Numbered from the stretch's first letter, positions 19,946 through 30,815 are shown. The stretch: 64,000 nucleotides of DNA from Sepiola atlantica (GCA_963556195.1 OY744532.1:107258583-107322582), one strand, 5' to 3'. A program made the numbers and translations. The notes: generated from the sequence alone by a model not told the origin.

Positions 19946-20237
19946 TTCATTTCAAAACCAACAAACATTTTTGATTTTTTTTTTTATAGTTTAAAAAATA
20001 AATTTATCTGTTTTTTTTTTTTCTTCTCTTGATTTTGTCTTTTTAAACGGGATAGAATTCAGAAATTTGTTCAAAAAGACTCTGTAGGGAGGTTGTTGAA
20101 AATTTCTGCCGCCACATAAATTCTGATAAATAGGATAAGCCACCACTTTTTGTTGAGTACTTGTTAAATATAATAATTCGCGCATATTCAAGACATTCAC
20201 GTCGATTACGTCCATCTTCGGAGAAGCTAGAAATTAT
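19946..20237. other. Spacer inside an inverted pair, no gene seen
   Basis: T-rich tract at 19972-20030, then unrecognised sequence up to the inverted SINE tail. Confidence 0.5.
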
Positions 20238-20325
20238 GTACTTAAAAAAAAGAGAGTTATCTGCCCCTTACACCATTGGAACTTTTCTAAAATAAATGTC
20301 GACTCGTGTACCCGATCTATACAAT
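20238..20325 (-). repeat. Inverted copy of the SINE tail at 19390-19480
   Basis: Reverse complement of the left tail, sharing GGGGCAGATAACTCTC and GTACACGAGTCGA. Together the two arms form an inverted repeat with about 760 bp between them that holds the 51-bp minisatellite. Confidence 0.75.
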
Positions 20326-20703
20326 GTTGAACCATCAACTCGTCGTGTGTTTATTTCGAAGTGTAAGAAATCAGCCATTGAAATAAGGCTCTTCGAACCC
20401 GGACGAACATTTATGTTGATTTTCCTTTGTGAGAAGTTGGATTTAGAATTCCCATACTATCATTGGATTGGAGACCGATTATTTGCTTGTTGGCTTGGTG
20501 GAAGAAATAATGCACGAACTACTTTTCTAAGACTTTTTCTAGGACTTTCTTTTTTTATCGTTATTCTTCCTTGTTTTTTAATTTTAACTTTTATTTATTT
20601 ATTTATTTTTTTTTTTTTCCTCTTCTCTTCTTAAGTGACCTCAACTATTGCAACGCCACATTGTGTATTATCGGCAGTTGAAACCAGTATTCCAGACATT
20701 TAA

Positions 20704-20760
20704 TTTCCCTGGTGATCTGCCAAGCAAGTAACTGCTTGGTAGTGAAACACGTGTAGGAAA
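20704..20760 (+). ncRNA. Candidate hammerhead ribozyme with one core change
   Basis: TTTCC (20704-20708), CTGGTGA (20709-20715, one change from CTGATGA), a ten-pair stem II CTGCCAAGCA/TGCTTGGTAG around AGTAAC (20717-20742), GAAA (20744-20747), CACGTG-type stem III, cleavage-position A at 20755, then GGAAA (20756-20760) closing stem I. The structure is excellent, but the A-to-G core change should reduce or abolish activity. Confidence 0.45.
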
Positions 20761-20859
20761 AAACATTTAATTTGAATGAATAATATTTGTAAGAAAAAAT
20801 ATCTTTAATGGTGATCATTGGTGTCCTGAAAGGAATGCTTTGGTAAGCCTTCATAAAAT

Positions 20860-20909
<50 letters not shown>

Positions 20910-20911
<2 letters not shown>

Positions 20912-21250
20912 GAATAATTTTTCAAAGCTCTCGCTAGATTGAGCACTTTAAGTAAGTTAACAACAAGCCATTATTTATAGCGTAATGCGATACTCTCGGC
21001 CCCGCCTATTGAGTTCTCTTGACGACTTGCTAGATGGCTGCCGAATTCGCCATTTAGATGTTAATTCACTCTCCCATTTCCAGACAATGTGCGGTGGGCA
21101 CATCGGTGTGCACTGTAACTACTAAGTCAATATGACTTTCGTATTGGGGTTCGAACCGTGTGACCAGCAAGGATAGTCTCCTCCAATACTGATGATTGCA
21201 GGTTTGGCATGAAACACATGTGTATATGGGTTCATCTGAAAATATTATTT
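20910..21250 (+). repeat. Dispersed SINE-like repeat ending in a hammerhead-like motif
   Basis: A B-box-like GGGGTTCGAACCG at about 21146-21158 suggests a tRNA-derived head, although the A box is not clear. The hammerhead-like motif follows at 21183-21230. No reading frame. Confidence 0.4.
21183..21230 (+). ncRNA. Candidate hammerhead ribozyme, intact core
   Basis: CCAATA (21183-21188), CTGATGA (21189-21195), short stem II TGC/GCA with outer AT pairing, GAAA (21211-21214), stem III ACAC/GTGT around AT, cleavage-position A at 21224, and returning TATGGG (21225-21230), which pairs with CCAATA except for one mismatch. Every catalytic-core position agrees with the type I consensus. Confidence 0.6.
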
Positions 21251-21711
21251 ATAAATAATTTTATATAAATAATTTTATATATATATATATATATATATTT
21301 CAAGCTTTAAATCAGTCTTCACCGGACACTTTGTCAACGGATATTTGTCTAACTGGACATGCTTTATATTTTTTACATGTGAACATTTACTTTCTATTAC
21401 TTTTTATTGTTTCTTTAAATTTTTCAAATTTTGAATTTTGGCTATTCCCCTGCCAACTTATCCATCTATGTAATTCCTCTGATGATAAGATGTTAATCTT
21501 TGAAAAGCCTGGCTTAAGGAAAGAAAGAATAAACATGTTTTTATCGAGTACACCTTGTATTGAACAACCAAATATGAAATAGATTTGTCATTCGCACATC
21601 TTTATCTCTCTTCCTTCATTTATCTTCATAATTGCTCTATCTCGTATATTGAGCTTAAATCATTTCACTATAGGCTCAATTCTCTAAAAGTATACTTTTA
21701 GTCTCATACTA

Positions 21712-22190
21712 TATATATATATATTTTAAACATAGTTCACCCCAAACAAGGCAGGCCGCCACTGTAGATGTAAGGGGCTACTGATAAAAAGGGTGAGAGT
21801 TTTTTGGAGGGTTCAACCTAAATTGGGAGCTGCGCAGCAAGATGTCTGTTTACATTAGTTTTTAATTTCTGCATGTCAGTATCGTCAGGAAAACAGGGAT
21901 CAGGAAGGGAGTTCCATAGTCCAGCAGCACGAGGAAAGAAGCTTTTGGAGTAGAAAGCTCTTCGGCATCTGGGGACCTCTACAGTGAATGGATGGGATTT
22001 GGCAGATTGTCAGTTTTGTCTAGTTAATTTGCGTTGTGGGGGTACTAGAGCAGCAATTTCATCAGAGCACAATCCATTGAAGTACTTGTAAAACAGGCAC
22101 AAGGAAGCAACATTGCTGCGATGTGACAGAGGCTGGAACTTGGTGGATAGTGAGGAACCTATTAAGTTGACAAATGAAATGGTGGAGAAG
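21712..22190 (-). mobile_element. CR1-like LINE 3' end, subfamily A
   Basis: Minus-strand coding remnant of the LINE C-terminus (equivalent to SSFFPRATGLWNSLPAPCFP and HRRNVASLCLFYKY in better copies), followed by a 3' end that reads CTACAGTGGCGGCCTGCCTT. Interrupted by stops. Other subfamily A copies in the window are at 30890-31655, 34510-34695, 39890-40345, 44290-44846, 57818-58005 and 63460-63665. Confidence 0.75.
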
Positions 22191-22199
22191 AAACAGCTT

Positions 22200-22388
22200 T
22201 CGCAAAAGACAAAATGAGAAAGTAGCGATGAAATGGGGCGACCAGGGAAGAGAAAAGTAGAAAGATAAAGAGATGGCTATAGAGAGAGGGAGAGAAATAG
22301 AAGTTTCAATATAAAGATGTTACACACACAAGTTTTCTCCAATTAAATGTTTTTATCACCCCGAGCAACGCCGGGTAGCCCCGCTAGT
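22200..22388 (+). mobile_element. Helitron 3' end
   Basis: CCCG-AGCAACGC-CGGG hairpin at about 22362-22377 followed after a few bases by CTAGT at 22384-22388, the Helitron 3' signature. The remainder of the element is not delimited. Confidence 0.6.
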
Positions 22389-22554
22389 CAAATATAAAAA
22401 GGATAATTAGGCAAATAAAAAAAATGCCTTATTTTGAATTAATTAAAACAAATTAAAGTGAAGGGATTAATAAAAGGTTTGAAGCACAAATATGTCATCA
22501 CACAAGACGATTATTTGAGTATGAAATAATGAAGTTGAAATACTTGAATCTTTC
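22389..22554. other. AT-rich spacer, no gene seen
   Basis: Short AT-rich stretch with no recognisable feature. Confidence 0.6.
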
Positions 22555-23885
22555 TTAATTGTTAAGTCATGACTCCTTAGTTGCAAGAGGTTGCCTTAAA
22601 TTCAGAATTCCTTTTCTCAGCAATATCAGTGGAATGATATTTATGGATTCATTCAAAATTCAAACTGAATGAGAAAATTTCATGACAAAAATCGCTGGCA
22701 AATTGCCCCTCGAGGCGTATTCACCTCAATTCTGCAACAAGACCAGAAACAGAAAAAGGGAGCTAAAATCTGTCCATGATTTTTGGATTGCATTTTTCAG
22801 AATAATTTTGTTGATACTTATGCATTGCATTGTATTTTCAAAATGGCTGCCATTTTTTAAATTAAATTTTTTTTTTATATTTTATGTTCATTTGTTCATA
22901 TTGCCACCACATTTTTTCTTTCGTACTGCTCGTCCAGAATTAGGCTTAGTGTTGGGATTAATGAAGGCATTTTCACTGGAATAAATGTAACTTAATCTTA
23001 AATGTGTAAAAAAAAACAGTAAAGTTCGTTTGTGTACAGAAAAATATAGGAAATTCTTTTTATCAATTTTGTAAGCGGCTGGTTCGATTTAGATCATAAA
23101 GGAAACGTTAACAAACTTTCTAGTCAGCTTATTTATTAGTAGGAAGAAACTTAAGCGAACTAAATTACATTCAATCATTTAATTTCAACACCTGAAGAAC
23201 ACCAAACTGCTTTTTCTCCCTTGATGTCCAGGGTTTGTCTTCAATTCATAATTCATTTTTCTAACGATATCAGTGGAATGGCATTCATGGATCTATTCAA
23301 AATTCAGACTCACTTTTGGGTGCAGTAAAAAGCTAGAATCTGAAGGAGCATTGGAAAAGATTTCATGACAAAAATAGGTGGCAAATTGCCCCTCGGAACC
23401 TCAAGATTTACCTTAATTCTGCAATGATAACTGGGGGCCAGAAACAGAAAAGGGGAACTAAAATCTGTCCATGATTTATTGAGAAACATTTTTCGTAATC
23501 ATTTAGTTGATACGTACTCGAATTTATGCATTGCATCGTATTTCCAAAATGGTTGCCATTTTTTAAATTATTTTTTTTACAGCTACTCATATATTTTAGA
23601 TTTTGTCTTTGTACTGCTACCCAGAACTTAGGGTTAGTGTTGGGTTAATGAAAGGCACTTAATCTTGAATGTGTAAAGACCATTAAAGTTTGTGTGCGTA
23701 GAGAGAGATCTAGGAAATTATTCTTATCAATTTTTATGACAAATTGCCCCTCGAGATCAAGAGATTTGTCTCAATTCTACAACACGAATTGGAGACCAAA
23801 AACAGAAAAAGGGAGCTAAAAACTGCCCATGACTTTTTTAATTACATTTTTTTTGTAATCACTTAGTTGTGTATTGCAAGTGGTC
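22555..23885. repeat. Diverged tandem triplication of an unknown repeat
   Basis: Unit 1 (about 22555-23050), unit 2 (about 23205-23730) and a shortened unit 3 (about 23733-23885) share words in the same order: CAAATTGCCCCTCG, AGAAACAGAAAAAGGGAGC-like, AATCTGTCCATGA and, in units 1 and 2, ATGCATTGCAT, AAAATGG.TGCCATTTTTTAA and TTAGTGTTGGG. They differ by many substitutions and indels. No coding sense. Confidence 0.75.
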
Positions 23886-23889
23886 CTTA

Positions 23890-24220
23890 CTACACCAGCG
23901 ACTGTTGCAAGAAGTTTCATCAAAATAAAACTATTAAATTTCATTAAAATTGGATATAAATATTTGAAGTTTTAAGGGGCTTCTCTCCCTTAGAGATATT
24001 TGGCACATAAAGGGTAACGTAGAGATTCGGGGCCACTTCCATTGTCTTCCCCGGAGAATTTTAAACATATGATATAAATTTTATCAAAATAGGATATATT
24101 TGAAGTTTTAAAGGAGGTTATGTCCTTATAGCCCTCTTAGTGGCGCACTTAGAGATTTGGGAACATTTCCATCTCACACACACACACACACACACACAGT
24201 GAGTTTTACACTAGAAGATT
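23890..24220. repeat. Two diverged repeat units and an (AC)n run
   Basis: Units near 23915-24030 and 24060-24175 share AAAATTGGATATA-like, TATTTGAAGTTTTAA and TTAGAGAT words. An (AC)n run at 24176-24198 follows. Possibly part of a Helitron-like or other dispersed repeat. Confidence 0.5.
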
Positions 24221-24360
24221 AAGAATTATGTGGGTTATTAAACAAATTAATTCCAGGGCATATAGAAAAAAAAAAACACTTTCGTGTTTTTCATGCAAAT
24301 CACTTGAATTGGTTGAAGCTCAGTAACTCTTTGGTTAAATGAGTTTGAGCTTGTATATAG

Positions 24361-24800
24361 TTATAGATGAATAGCTTTTTCTTTTATGGAATTTGCTCCA
24401 GACAAGTCATGAAGCCAATTGATGTAAGGAGCTAAAAAGAATGAAATATGATCAATGAAAAGGCAAAAGATGCCTATTGACTTTAGTCTTGAAAAGACCA
24501 GGGCTATAAGTAGGAGGAAAACAGTCAGCAGGAAGAGAGTTCCACAAGCCTGCAGTTCTTGGAAAGAAGCTACTAATATAAGAAGATGTATTATAATGAG
24601 GTAACTGAACTGCGAATGGATGAAGACCACTAGACCAACGAGTCAAACAAGCTGGAACAAAGGAAGCAGGGAATAAATCAGACAATTTTGAAGAACACAT
24701 GCGATAATAGTTCTTATAAAAAAGACTGAGACTAGCAACCGTACGTCTTCGAGAGGTTAGGGTGCAGAGAAGAAGATTTGACACATATTTAAACCATTTA
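24361..24800 (-). mobile_element. CR1-like LINE 3' end, subfamily B
   Basis: The minus-strand frame 24784-24452 contains TSRRRTVASLSLFYKNYY, LTRWSSGLHPFAV and SSFFPRTAGLWNSLPADCFPP, the conserved C-terminus of CR1/Jockey-type ORF2. The reading frame ends with KTKVNRHLLPFH and a 3' tail follows, similar to 29935-30645. 5'-truncated, as usual. Confidence 0.8.
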
Positions 24801-25043
24801 AATCCGGATTCAGAAAGAAAAGTTTGTACACGTCTTTTTGCTTTTCATATGTTTCTGAGAGTTTGATTCAGGTTTAAAGTTACGGCTTGAAATTAGGTCA
24901 GATGCTACCAGATCAGGCTGTCTGAAGATACTGGCTTCCTGACCAAAAATGCACCAAACATTGATGTTATAGTTTTTTCCTTTCTCCTTGCAAAACTCAA
25001 TCATGTTCTACAAAGCCAAAAACAAACACAACAATCTTCCTCT
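24801..25043. other. Spacer, no gene seen
   Basis: No recognisable feature. It shares a word, TTGAAATTAGGT, with the right border of the 127-bp tandem repeat. Confidence 0.4.
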
Positions 25044-25440
25044 ACAAAACAACCAAACCAAACACCATGAATAAATATTTGAAGATATAAAGAACTTGAA
25101 GCATAAAAACTTTTACCAAAATGACCCGATTGGGCATTAAATAACCCGAAAAGGGTTGATATGTCGTAAAACAAAACAACCAAACCAAACACCATGAATA
25201 AATATTTGAAGATATAAAGAACTTGAAGCATAAAAACTTTTACCAAAATGACCCGATTGGGCATTAAATAACCCGAAATGGGTTGATATGCCGTAAAACA
25301 AAACAACCAAACCAAACACCATGAATAAATATTTGAAGATATAAAGAACTTGAAGCATAAGAACTTTTACCAAAATGACCGGATTCAGCATTAAATAATC
25401 CGACAAGGGTTGATATGCCGTAAAACAAAACAACCAAACT
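25044..25440. repeat. 127-bp tandem repeat, three copies
   Basis: Units start at 25044, 25171 and 25298, with a partial fourth at 25425. Each starts ACAAAACAACCAAAC and contains ATTTGAAGATATAAAGAAC and ATGACCCGATTGGGC. Minus-strand open frames across it are repeat artefacts. Confidence 0.9.
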
Positions 25441-25723
25441 TGAAATTAGGTTAATTTCTGGAAAATTCATGTCATCAGTTGCTGCCATTTTCTTTTGATT
25501 CAAAATTTAACAGACAAAAAATATTCAAACATTATTTTTAGTCAATAGTTGCAATTATTTTCAGCAAAGATGAAGTAAGACATAACTTCATAATTAATTA
25601 GCAATTAAATGCGCATTTAGAAAATTGAATCATTTGATTTATAAATAAGTTGGAGTGTTAACAAACATTTTCCGATTTTCAGTTTTCATTCATGATTCAA
25701 CTAAGACATGTATGATAAAGTAG
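25441..25723. other. AT-rich spacer, no gene seen
   Basis: Nothing recognisable. Confidence 0.6.
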
Positions 25724-27061
25724 GGGCCCTGGGCTGTAGTTGAACATCTTTCCTAACCCTAACCTTAGCCCTGGGCTGTAGTTGAACATCTTTGCTAACC
25801 CTAACCTTAGCCCTGGGCTGTAGTTGAACATCTTTGCGAACCCTAACCTTAGCCAAGGGGTGTAGTTGAACATCTTTCGTAACCCTAGCCCTGTGCTGTA
25901 GTTGAACATCTTTCGTAACCCTAGCCAAGGGGTGTAGTTGAACATCTTTCCTAACCCTAGCCAAGGGGTGTAGTTGAACATCTTTCGTAACCCTAGACCT
26001 GGGCTGTAGTTGAACATCTTTCGTAACCCTAGCCAAGGGGTGTAGTTGAACATCTTTCCTAACCCTAGCCAAGGGGTGTAGTTGAACATCTTTCGTAACC
26101 CTAGCCAAGGGGTGTAGTTGAACATCTTTCGTAACCCTAGCCAAGGGGTGTAGTTGAACATCTTTCGTAACCCTAGCCAAGGGGTGTAGTTGAACATCTT
26201 TCGTAACCCTAGACCTGGGCTGTAGTTGAACATCTTTCGTAACCCTAGCCAAGGGGTGTAGTTGAACATCTTTCCTAACCCTAGCCAAGGGGTGTAGTTG
26301 AACATCTTTCGTAACCCTAGCCAAGGGCTGTAGTTGAACATCTTTCGTAACCCTAGCCCTGGGCTGTAGTTAAACATATTTCCTAACCATAGCCCTAAGC
26401 TGTAGTTAAACATCTTTCCTAACCATAGCCCTAAGCTGTAGTTAAACATCTTTCCTAACCATAGCCCTAAGCTGTAGTTAAACATCTTTCCTAACCATAG
26501 CCCTAAGCTGTAGTTAAACATCTTTCCTAACCATAGCCCTAAGCTGTAGTTAAACATCTTTCCTAACCATAGCCCTAAGCTGTAGTTAAACATCTTTCCT
26601 AACCATAGCCCTAAGCTGTAGTTAAACATCTTTCCTAACCATAGCCCTAAGCTGTAGTTAAACATCTTTCCTAACCATAGCCCTAAGCTGTAGTTAAACA
26701 TCTTTCCTAACCATAGCCCTAAGCTGTAGTTAAACATCTTTCCTAACTATAGCCCTAAGCTGTAGTTAAACATCTTTCCTAACCATAGCCCTAAGCTGTA
26801 GTTAAACATCTTTCCTAACCATAGCCCTAAGCTGTAGTTAAACATCTTTCCTAACCATAGCCCTAAGCTGTAGTTAAACATCTTTCCTAACCATAGCCCT
26901 AAGCTGTTGTTAAACATTTTTCCTAACCATAGCCCTAAGCTGTAGTTAAACATCTTTCCTAACCATAGCCCTAAGCTGTAGTTAAACATCTTTCCTAACC
27001 ATAGCCCTAAGCTGTAGTTGAACATCTTTCGTAACCCTAGCCCTAAGCTGTAGTTGAACAA
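25724..27061. repeat. 36-bp satellite with telomere-like core, about 37 units
   Basis: The unit is AAGCTGTAGTTAAACATCTT plus TCCTAACCATAGCCCT and variants. The left block (25724-26370) is mixed, with CCTAACCCTAACC in the first units (42 bp long there) and GGGGTGTAGTTGAACATC variants. The right block (26370-27040) is highly homogeneous. As 36 is a multiple of three, the minus strand is open for 346 codons (MFNYSLGLWLGK per unit). The block structure suggests local amplification of one variant. Confidence 0.9.
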
Positions 27062-27065
27062 CTTT

Positions 27066-27120
27066 TCTTTCTTTTTAGCTCTTTACATTAAGTGGCTAAA
27101 AGCCTTGTCTGGAGCGACTT
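27066..27120 (+). mobile_element. CR1-like 3' tail, subfamily B
   Basis: Matches the last ~55 bp of the copy at 29935-30645 (CTTGTCTGGAGCGA-TTCCATA). It lies directly next to the satellite. Similar tails occur at 40583-40650 (-) and 43412-43470 (+). Confidence 0.7.
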
Positions 27121-27146
27121 CCATAACAAAAATCTATTTATCGCAA

Positions 27147-27440
27147 GGACCTGTGGCATAACACATATAGGTGCTAAGTAATAATCACTTCTGGAGGTTT
27201 AGGGTCCAATCCGTGATACTAAGAATACAATTACAGATTACTTAAGACTTCTAACCTGTCATGGCTGACGGAATAAGAGCAAGCTACCCTTCGGTTGGTT
27301 TGGTTTGAAATTCCGTACAGATTCCTGAGTTCGATAAGATGCACCTGAAGAAGGTCAGACGTTACATCGGCCGAAACGTTGTCAGTATAACATTATAGAA
27401 GAGAATAGTAGTCTGAATGATCCAAATAATACAAAAGACA
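27147..27440 (+). mobile_element. tRNA-derived SINE with hammerhead-like tail, copy 1
   Basis: Head: GGACCTGTGGCATAACAC (A-box region) and GGGTCCAATCC at 27202-27212 (B box). Tail: CTGAAGA at 27345-27351, a stem around GGTC...GGCC, then GAAACGTTGTC at 27373-27383. The same tail occurs in every member of the family here (33265-33410, 37755-38025, 49660-50440). In the other copies the base after the tiny stem III is G or a different base, so cleavage is doubtful. Confidence 0.65.
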
Positions 27441-28269
27441 TGCATGTAATGTTGAGAATACCTGGATCGGAGTCAAGACACTAAATTCGGCTCCACCTCA
27501 TGTTACAGTGGTAATTAAAATGGCTGCCATACAATATTGTTTCCAAAATGTAGAAAAATGCGTCTTTAATAGAAGAGATGTAACTTGTCTTTTTTCATGC
27601 CATAATTGTCAGCACAATAAATCGGTACAAGATCAAATTGCAATCTCATTTACATGTTTTAGTAAGTCGGCCAGGTTTGCATCAATTCTCGAGCCAGTCG
27701 GCCGAAACAGGCGATGGTTGCTGACCCGACGGTATGAGACGCTTAGCTTTTAGAGTCAGAAAGGCACTCATATGCAACACCATTTTTACACCATCAACAA
27801 TGGCGGAATCTGCTCTAATTTCCAGCACTTCAACTCAGTTCACTGAAACCAGAAAAAAAAAAAACAATAAATAATTACAGCTCACTAACTAACCATTTCA
27901 TTTTTCGGCCTATCTCAGTCGAAACGTCAGGGATTAGGATTAGGGTTAACGTCAAGTGTCCCAATATTTCACGATTCATACTAATAGACATTTGTAGAAA
28001 CGAGCCCCGAGAGACCACTTGCGTGTTCCAGTGCATCTCCCCAGTTATCATCTGCAGCAATGCCATGTCTATCCAGAAAGGTCTAAGTTTGATGAAGAAA
28101 ACAAAAACACTTTGCCCTCGTGTGGAGGCAAGTACACAAGGACTTATTGAAGTACACTTTTAAGTTAGGGTTAGGGTTTCATTTTCTATTGACTAATTAA
28201 TTTTTGTTTCTGTTTTTGTGTGTGAACATTTCTTTAAAAATAACGAAGATTGCCAGTTCAAGCAGTTCC
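27441..28269. other. Spacer with telomere-like words and a SINE-tail fragment
   Basis: Contains GATTAGGATTAGGGTTAACG near 27933 and TTAGGGTTAGGGTTT at 28164-28178. Near 28115-28150 a fragment resembles the end of the U2-headed SINE (GAGGCAAGTACACAAGGACT). The open frame 27508-27753 shows no recognisable domain. Confidence 0.5.
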
Positions 28270-28498
28270 AAAGCGATATCAAACATTCAAGATATCAAAC
28301 ATTAAAGATATCAAACATTCAAGATATCAAACATTCAAGATATCAAACATTAAAGATATCAAACATTAAAGATATCAAACATTAAAGATATCAAACATTC
28401 AAGATATCAAACATTAAAGATATCAAACATTCAAGATATCAAACATTAAAGATATCAAACATTCAAGATATCAAACATTCAAGATATCAAACATTCAA
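28270..28498. repeat. 16-bp tandem repeat
   Basis: About fourteen copies of GATATCAAACATTCAA or its ATTAAA variant. Confidence 0.9.
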
Positions 28499-28689
28499 GT
28501 CATTAAGTACAGATTATAGTTCCTCTCCCGACTGGCATTGATGGGTCTGTAGAGGTTGAAGGAGTGATTGTTTGTTGGAAATAGCCATTTTGTAGTAGGG
28601 TCGCTGCGTCTGTATTCATCTGACTGACCTTGTTTAAAATGAAAAAAAAAGGGAAACCAAATTTTCAGATAAAAGGACAAACATCTTCT

Positions 28690-28920
28690 TAGAAACTCTT
28701 GCATCTTGCGACGCATGAGGCAGTCATCGTTTTCGGTCTGAAGCCAGATCAACAGCGTCCCGCCAGCTTCTACCCGTTGCGATCAAATCTCTCTCGAGTT
28801 CATTTTTGGTCTTCCTCTTCTTCTTTTTCCATCAGGGGCGCACCAAAACACTTGGTTAGCAAATCTCTCTGGGGCTAATCTTAGAGCATGTCCGAGCTAG
28901 CCTAGATGTCGTTTGCAGTT
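28690..28920 (-). mobile_element. RTE-like LINE 3' fragment
   Basis: Read on the minus strand, about 28850-28790 gives PDGKRRRGRPK, the conserved block before the end of RTE-type ORF2 (GKRxRGRPK), then residues resembling the R-AGGTLLIW tail. Stops interrupt it. Short fragment, so the assignment rests mainly on that block. Confidence 0.5.
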
Positions 28921-29620
28921 TATTGACGATACTGCCTGTTGGTGCGGTCTCTCACTTGACCAAGAAGTCAAACATCCTGTCTACAATTTAAATCAACTTT
29001 TTTCAATTGTTTCGTCAAAACAGAATCTGGTTTGGAAAGAGTTAGGAACACAAGAATTTAAGACAGGTTGGTTCGACAGGCATGTATGTACTATAGAAAG
29101 GGAATTGAGTCCAGGAGTTCCATCTCGTCTCACACCGCCATTGCAAGAGATGAGAAGAGAGATATACGACTGATCTCAGCAACGTCTCCAAAGGTACTGT
29201 TCATAAATGGGTGCAAAATGGTTTGGGCAGAAATGGAAAAAAGACGCAAAGTATTCTAATCGCCAAATGTGATCTTTAGGCTAATATTCGTTAATCAAAC
29301 AATGTATAAAAACTACCCTACTACTTAGAGCGGGACCAACACCAAAAACCTCAGAGGGGAGAGGGGGGCATTTGGTGGGGAACAAGATTAACATGTGTGT
29401 GTGTGTTGATAACACTAAAAAATGTAATCTTATTAAAAGATTATCAACTGCATACCTCCACTACATTCTTAACTTGTGAAGGTGAAGATCGGCCTAGGAA
29501 GTGATAGATAAAATGTAGGGGGGCCATGACCCCTCTTGTGATTCCCACTTGCAGTATAACTGTCGACTGTCAGAACGGTAGCTATTGACTTTGGTTGTTG
29601 TCACAACCAACAACCAAAAG
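28921..29620. other. Unassigned stretch, no gene supported
   Basis: Two modest open frames (28913-29173, 29068-29259) show no recognisable domain, and one is probably a repeat remnant. Confidence 0.4.
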
Positions 29621-29623
29621 ATT

Positions 29624-29803
29624 ACCTCTCTCTCTCTCTTTCTCTCCCTTTCTCTCTTTCTCTCCCTCTCCCTCTCTCTCTTTCTCTCCCTCTCTCTTTC
29701 TCTCTCACTCTTTCTCTCTCTTTCTCCTTCTCTCTTCCTCTCTCTCTCCTTCTCTCTCTCTCTCCCCCTCTCTCTCTCTCTCTCCTTCTCTCTCTTTCTT
29801 TCT
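29624..29803. repeat. (CT)n-rich microsatellite
   Basis: CTCTCTTT/CCCTCT-type tract. Open frames on both strands (Ser/Leu or Arg/Glu-rich) are low-complexity artefacts. Confidence 0.95.
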
Positions 29804-29934
29804 ATGTGGATGTGCGTCATGAATGAATCACCAACGCACATCACGCATCGTTGAATCAGATCACCAGACATGTCTTCCTTTTTTTACTAGACATCAAAGT
29901 TTACAAAACAAAGCCTTGTCCACCATTCAACCAC

Positions 29935-30645
29935 TCACCCTTTTCTTCCTGAGATTCTCATGGATGGCTCTGCTCTTGAGGAGAAATCGACTCTGAAACT
30001 TCTTGGTCTTTCTCTTTCATCAAATCTTTCTTGGAGTTCATACATTAGATCCATTGATCTTTCTGCTTCTCATAAAGTCGGTTCTTACTATTGTTCCAGA
30101 CACTTTCTCACACTTGAGGCTATTCTCTATCTCTATAAATCTACAATCAGATCATTTATGGAGTACTGTTCTCATATTTGGGCTGGTGAATCTCTGTCCC
30201 ATTTGAGGGTTGTTGATAAGGTGCAGAAACGTATCTGTAATTTGATTGGCCCTACTCTTCCTTCTTCTCTGCACCCTCTCTTTCACAGACGTGATGTTGC
30301 TAGTCTCAGTCTTTTCTATAAATACTATTATGTCATGTGTTCTTCAGAATTGTGTGATCTATTTCCTGCTTCTTTTGTTCCAGCTCGTTTGACTCGTTGG
30401 CGTTGGTTTAGTGGTCTCCATCAATTCGCTGTTTTGATACCTCATTGTAATACAGTTTCTTATTCCAGTAGCTTCTTTCCAAGAACTGCAGACTTGTAGA
30501 ACTCTCTTCCTCCTACCTATAGTCTTGGTCTTTTCAAGACTAAGGCCAGTAGGCATCTCCTGTCTTTGCGATAATCATATTTGTTCTTGTTAGCTCCTTA
30601 CATCAAGTGGCTTCATGCCTTGTCTGGAGCGATTTCCATAAAAAA
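29935..30645 (+). mobile_element. CR1-like LINE 3' end, subfamily B, best copy
   Basis: The frame 29960-30499 encodes the ORF2 C-terminus: KLLGLSLSSNLSWSSYI, ILYLYKSTIRSFMEYCSHIW, DKVQKRICNLIGP, HRRDVASLSLFYKYYY and SSFFPRTADL, then a stop. A relict continues with NSLPPTYSLGLFKTKASRHL. The 3' tail ends in AAAAAA near 30645. 5'-truncated. An upstream C-rich segment borders the CT microsatellite. Confidence 0.85.
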
Positions 30646-30705
30646 AGGTATGCCATGCTTTCTGTATTTTAATTTTACTAAAATTTAAAATACGGCATAA
30701 TCACA

Positions 30706-30815
30706 TTAACATACCGGTTCTCGTTAGATTACCAAAGTTAAGCGACGTTGAGCCTGGCCAGTAGCAGATGGGTGACCATTTGGGAATACCAGGTACGCTA
30801 TGTGGGAGGACGGCG
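30706..30815 (+). repeat. 5S rRNA-derived sequence (SINE3-like head), copy 1
   Basis: Aligns along 5S rRNA: ACATACCGGTTCTCGTTAGAT for the 5' third, AAGTTAAGCGACGTTGAGCC for the box A region, CTGGCCAGTA, then AGATGGGTGACCATTTGGGA and ATACCAGGT for the intermediate element and box C region. It departs from functional 5S at several positions, so it is a pseudogene or a SINE head rather than a working gene. Confidence 0.75.

Noticed and set aside
20296..20634. 112-codon plus frame with a hydrophobic end
   Set aside because: Starts inside an inverted SINE tail and ends in a T-rich, low-complexity run. No family recognised.
25697..26737. 346-codon minus-strand frame
   Set aside because: Produced by a 36-bp tandem repeat whose length is a multiple of three. 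No domain or start context.
29494..29871. Arg/Glu-rich protein, 125 codons
   Set aside because: Translation of the (CT)n microsatellite.
30706..30815. Working 5S rRNA gene
   Set aside because: Several departures from 5S at conserved positions and no terminator or tandem array.
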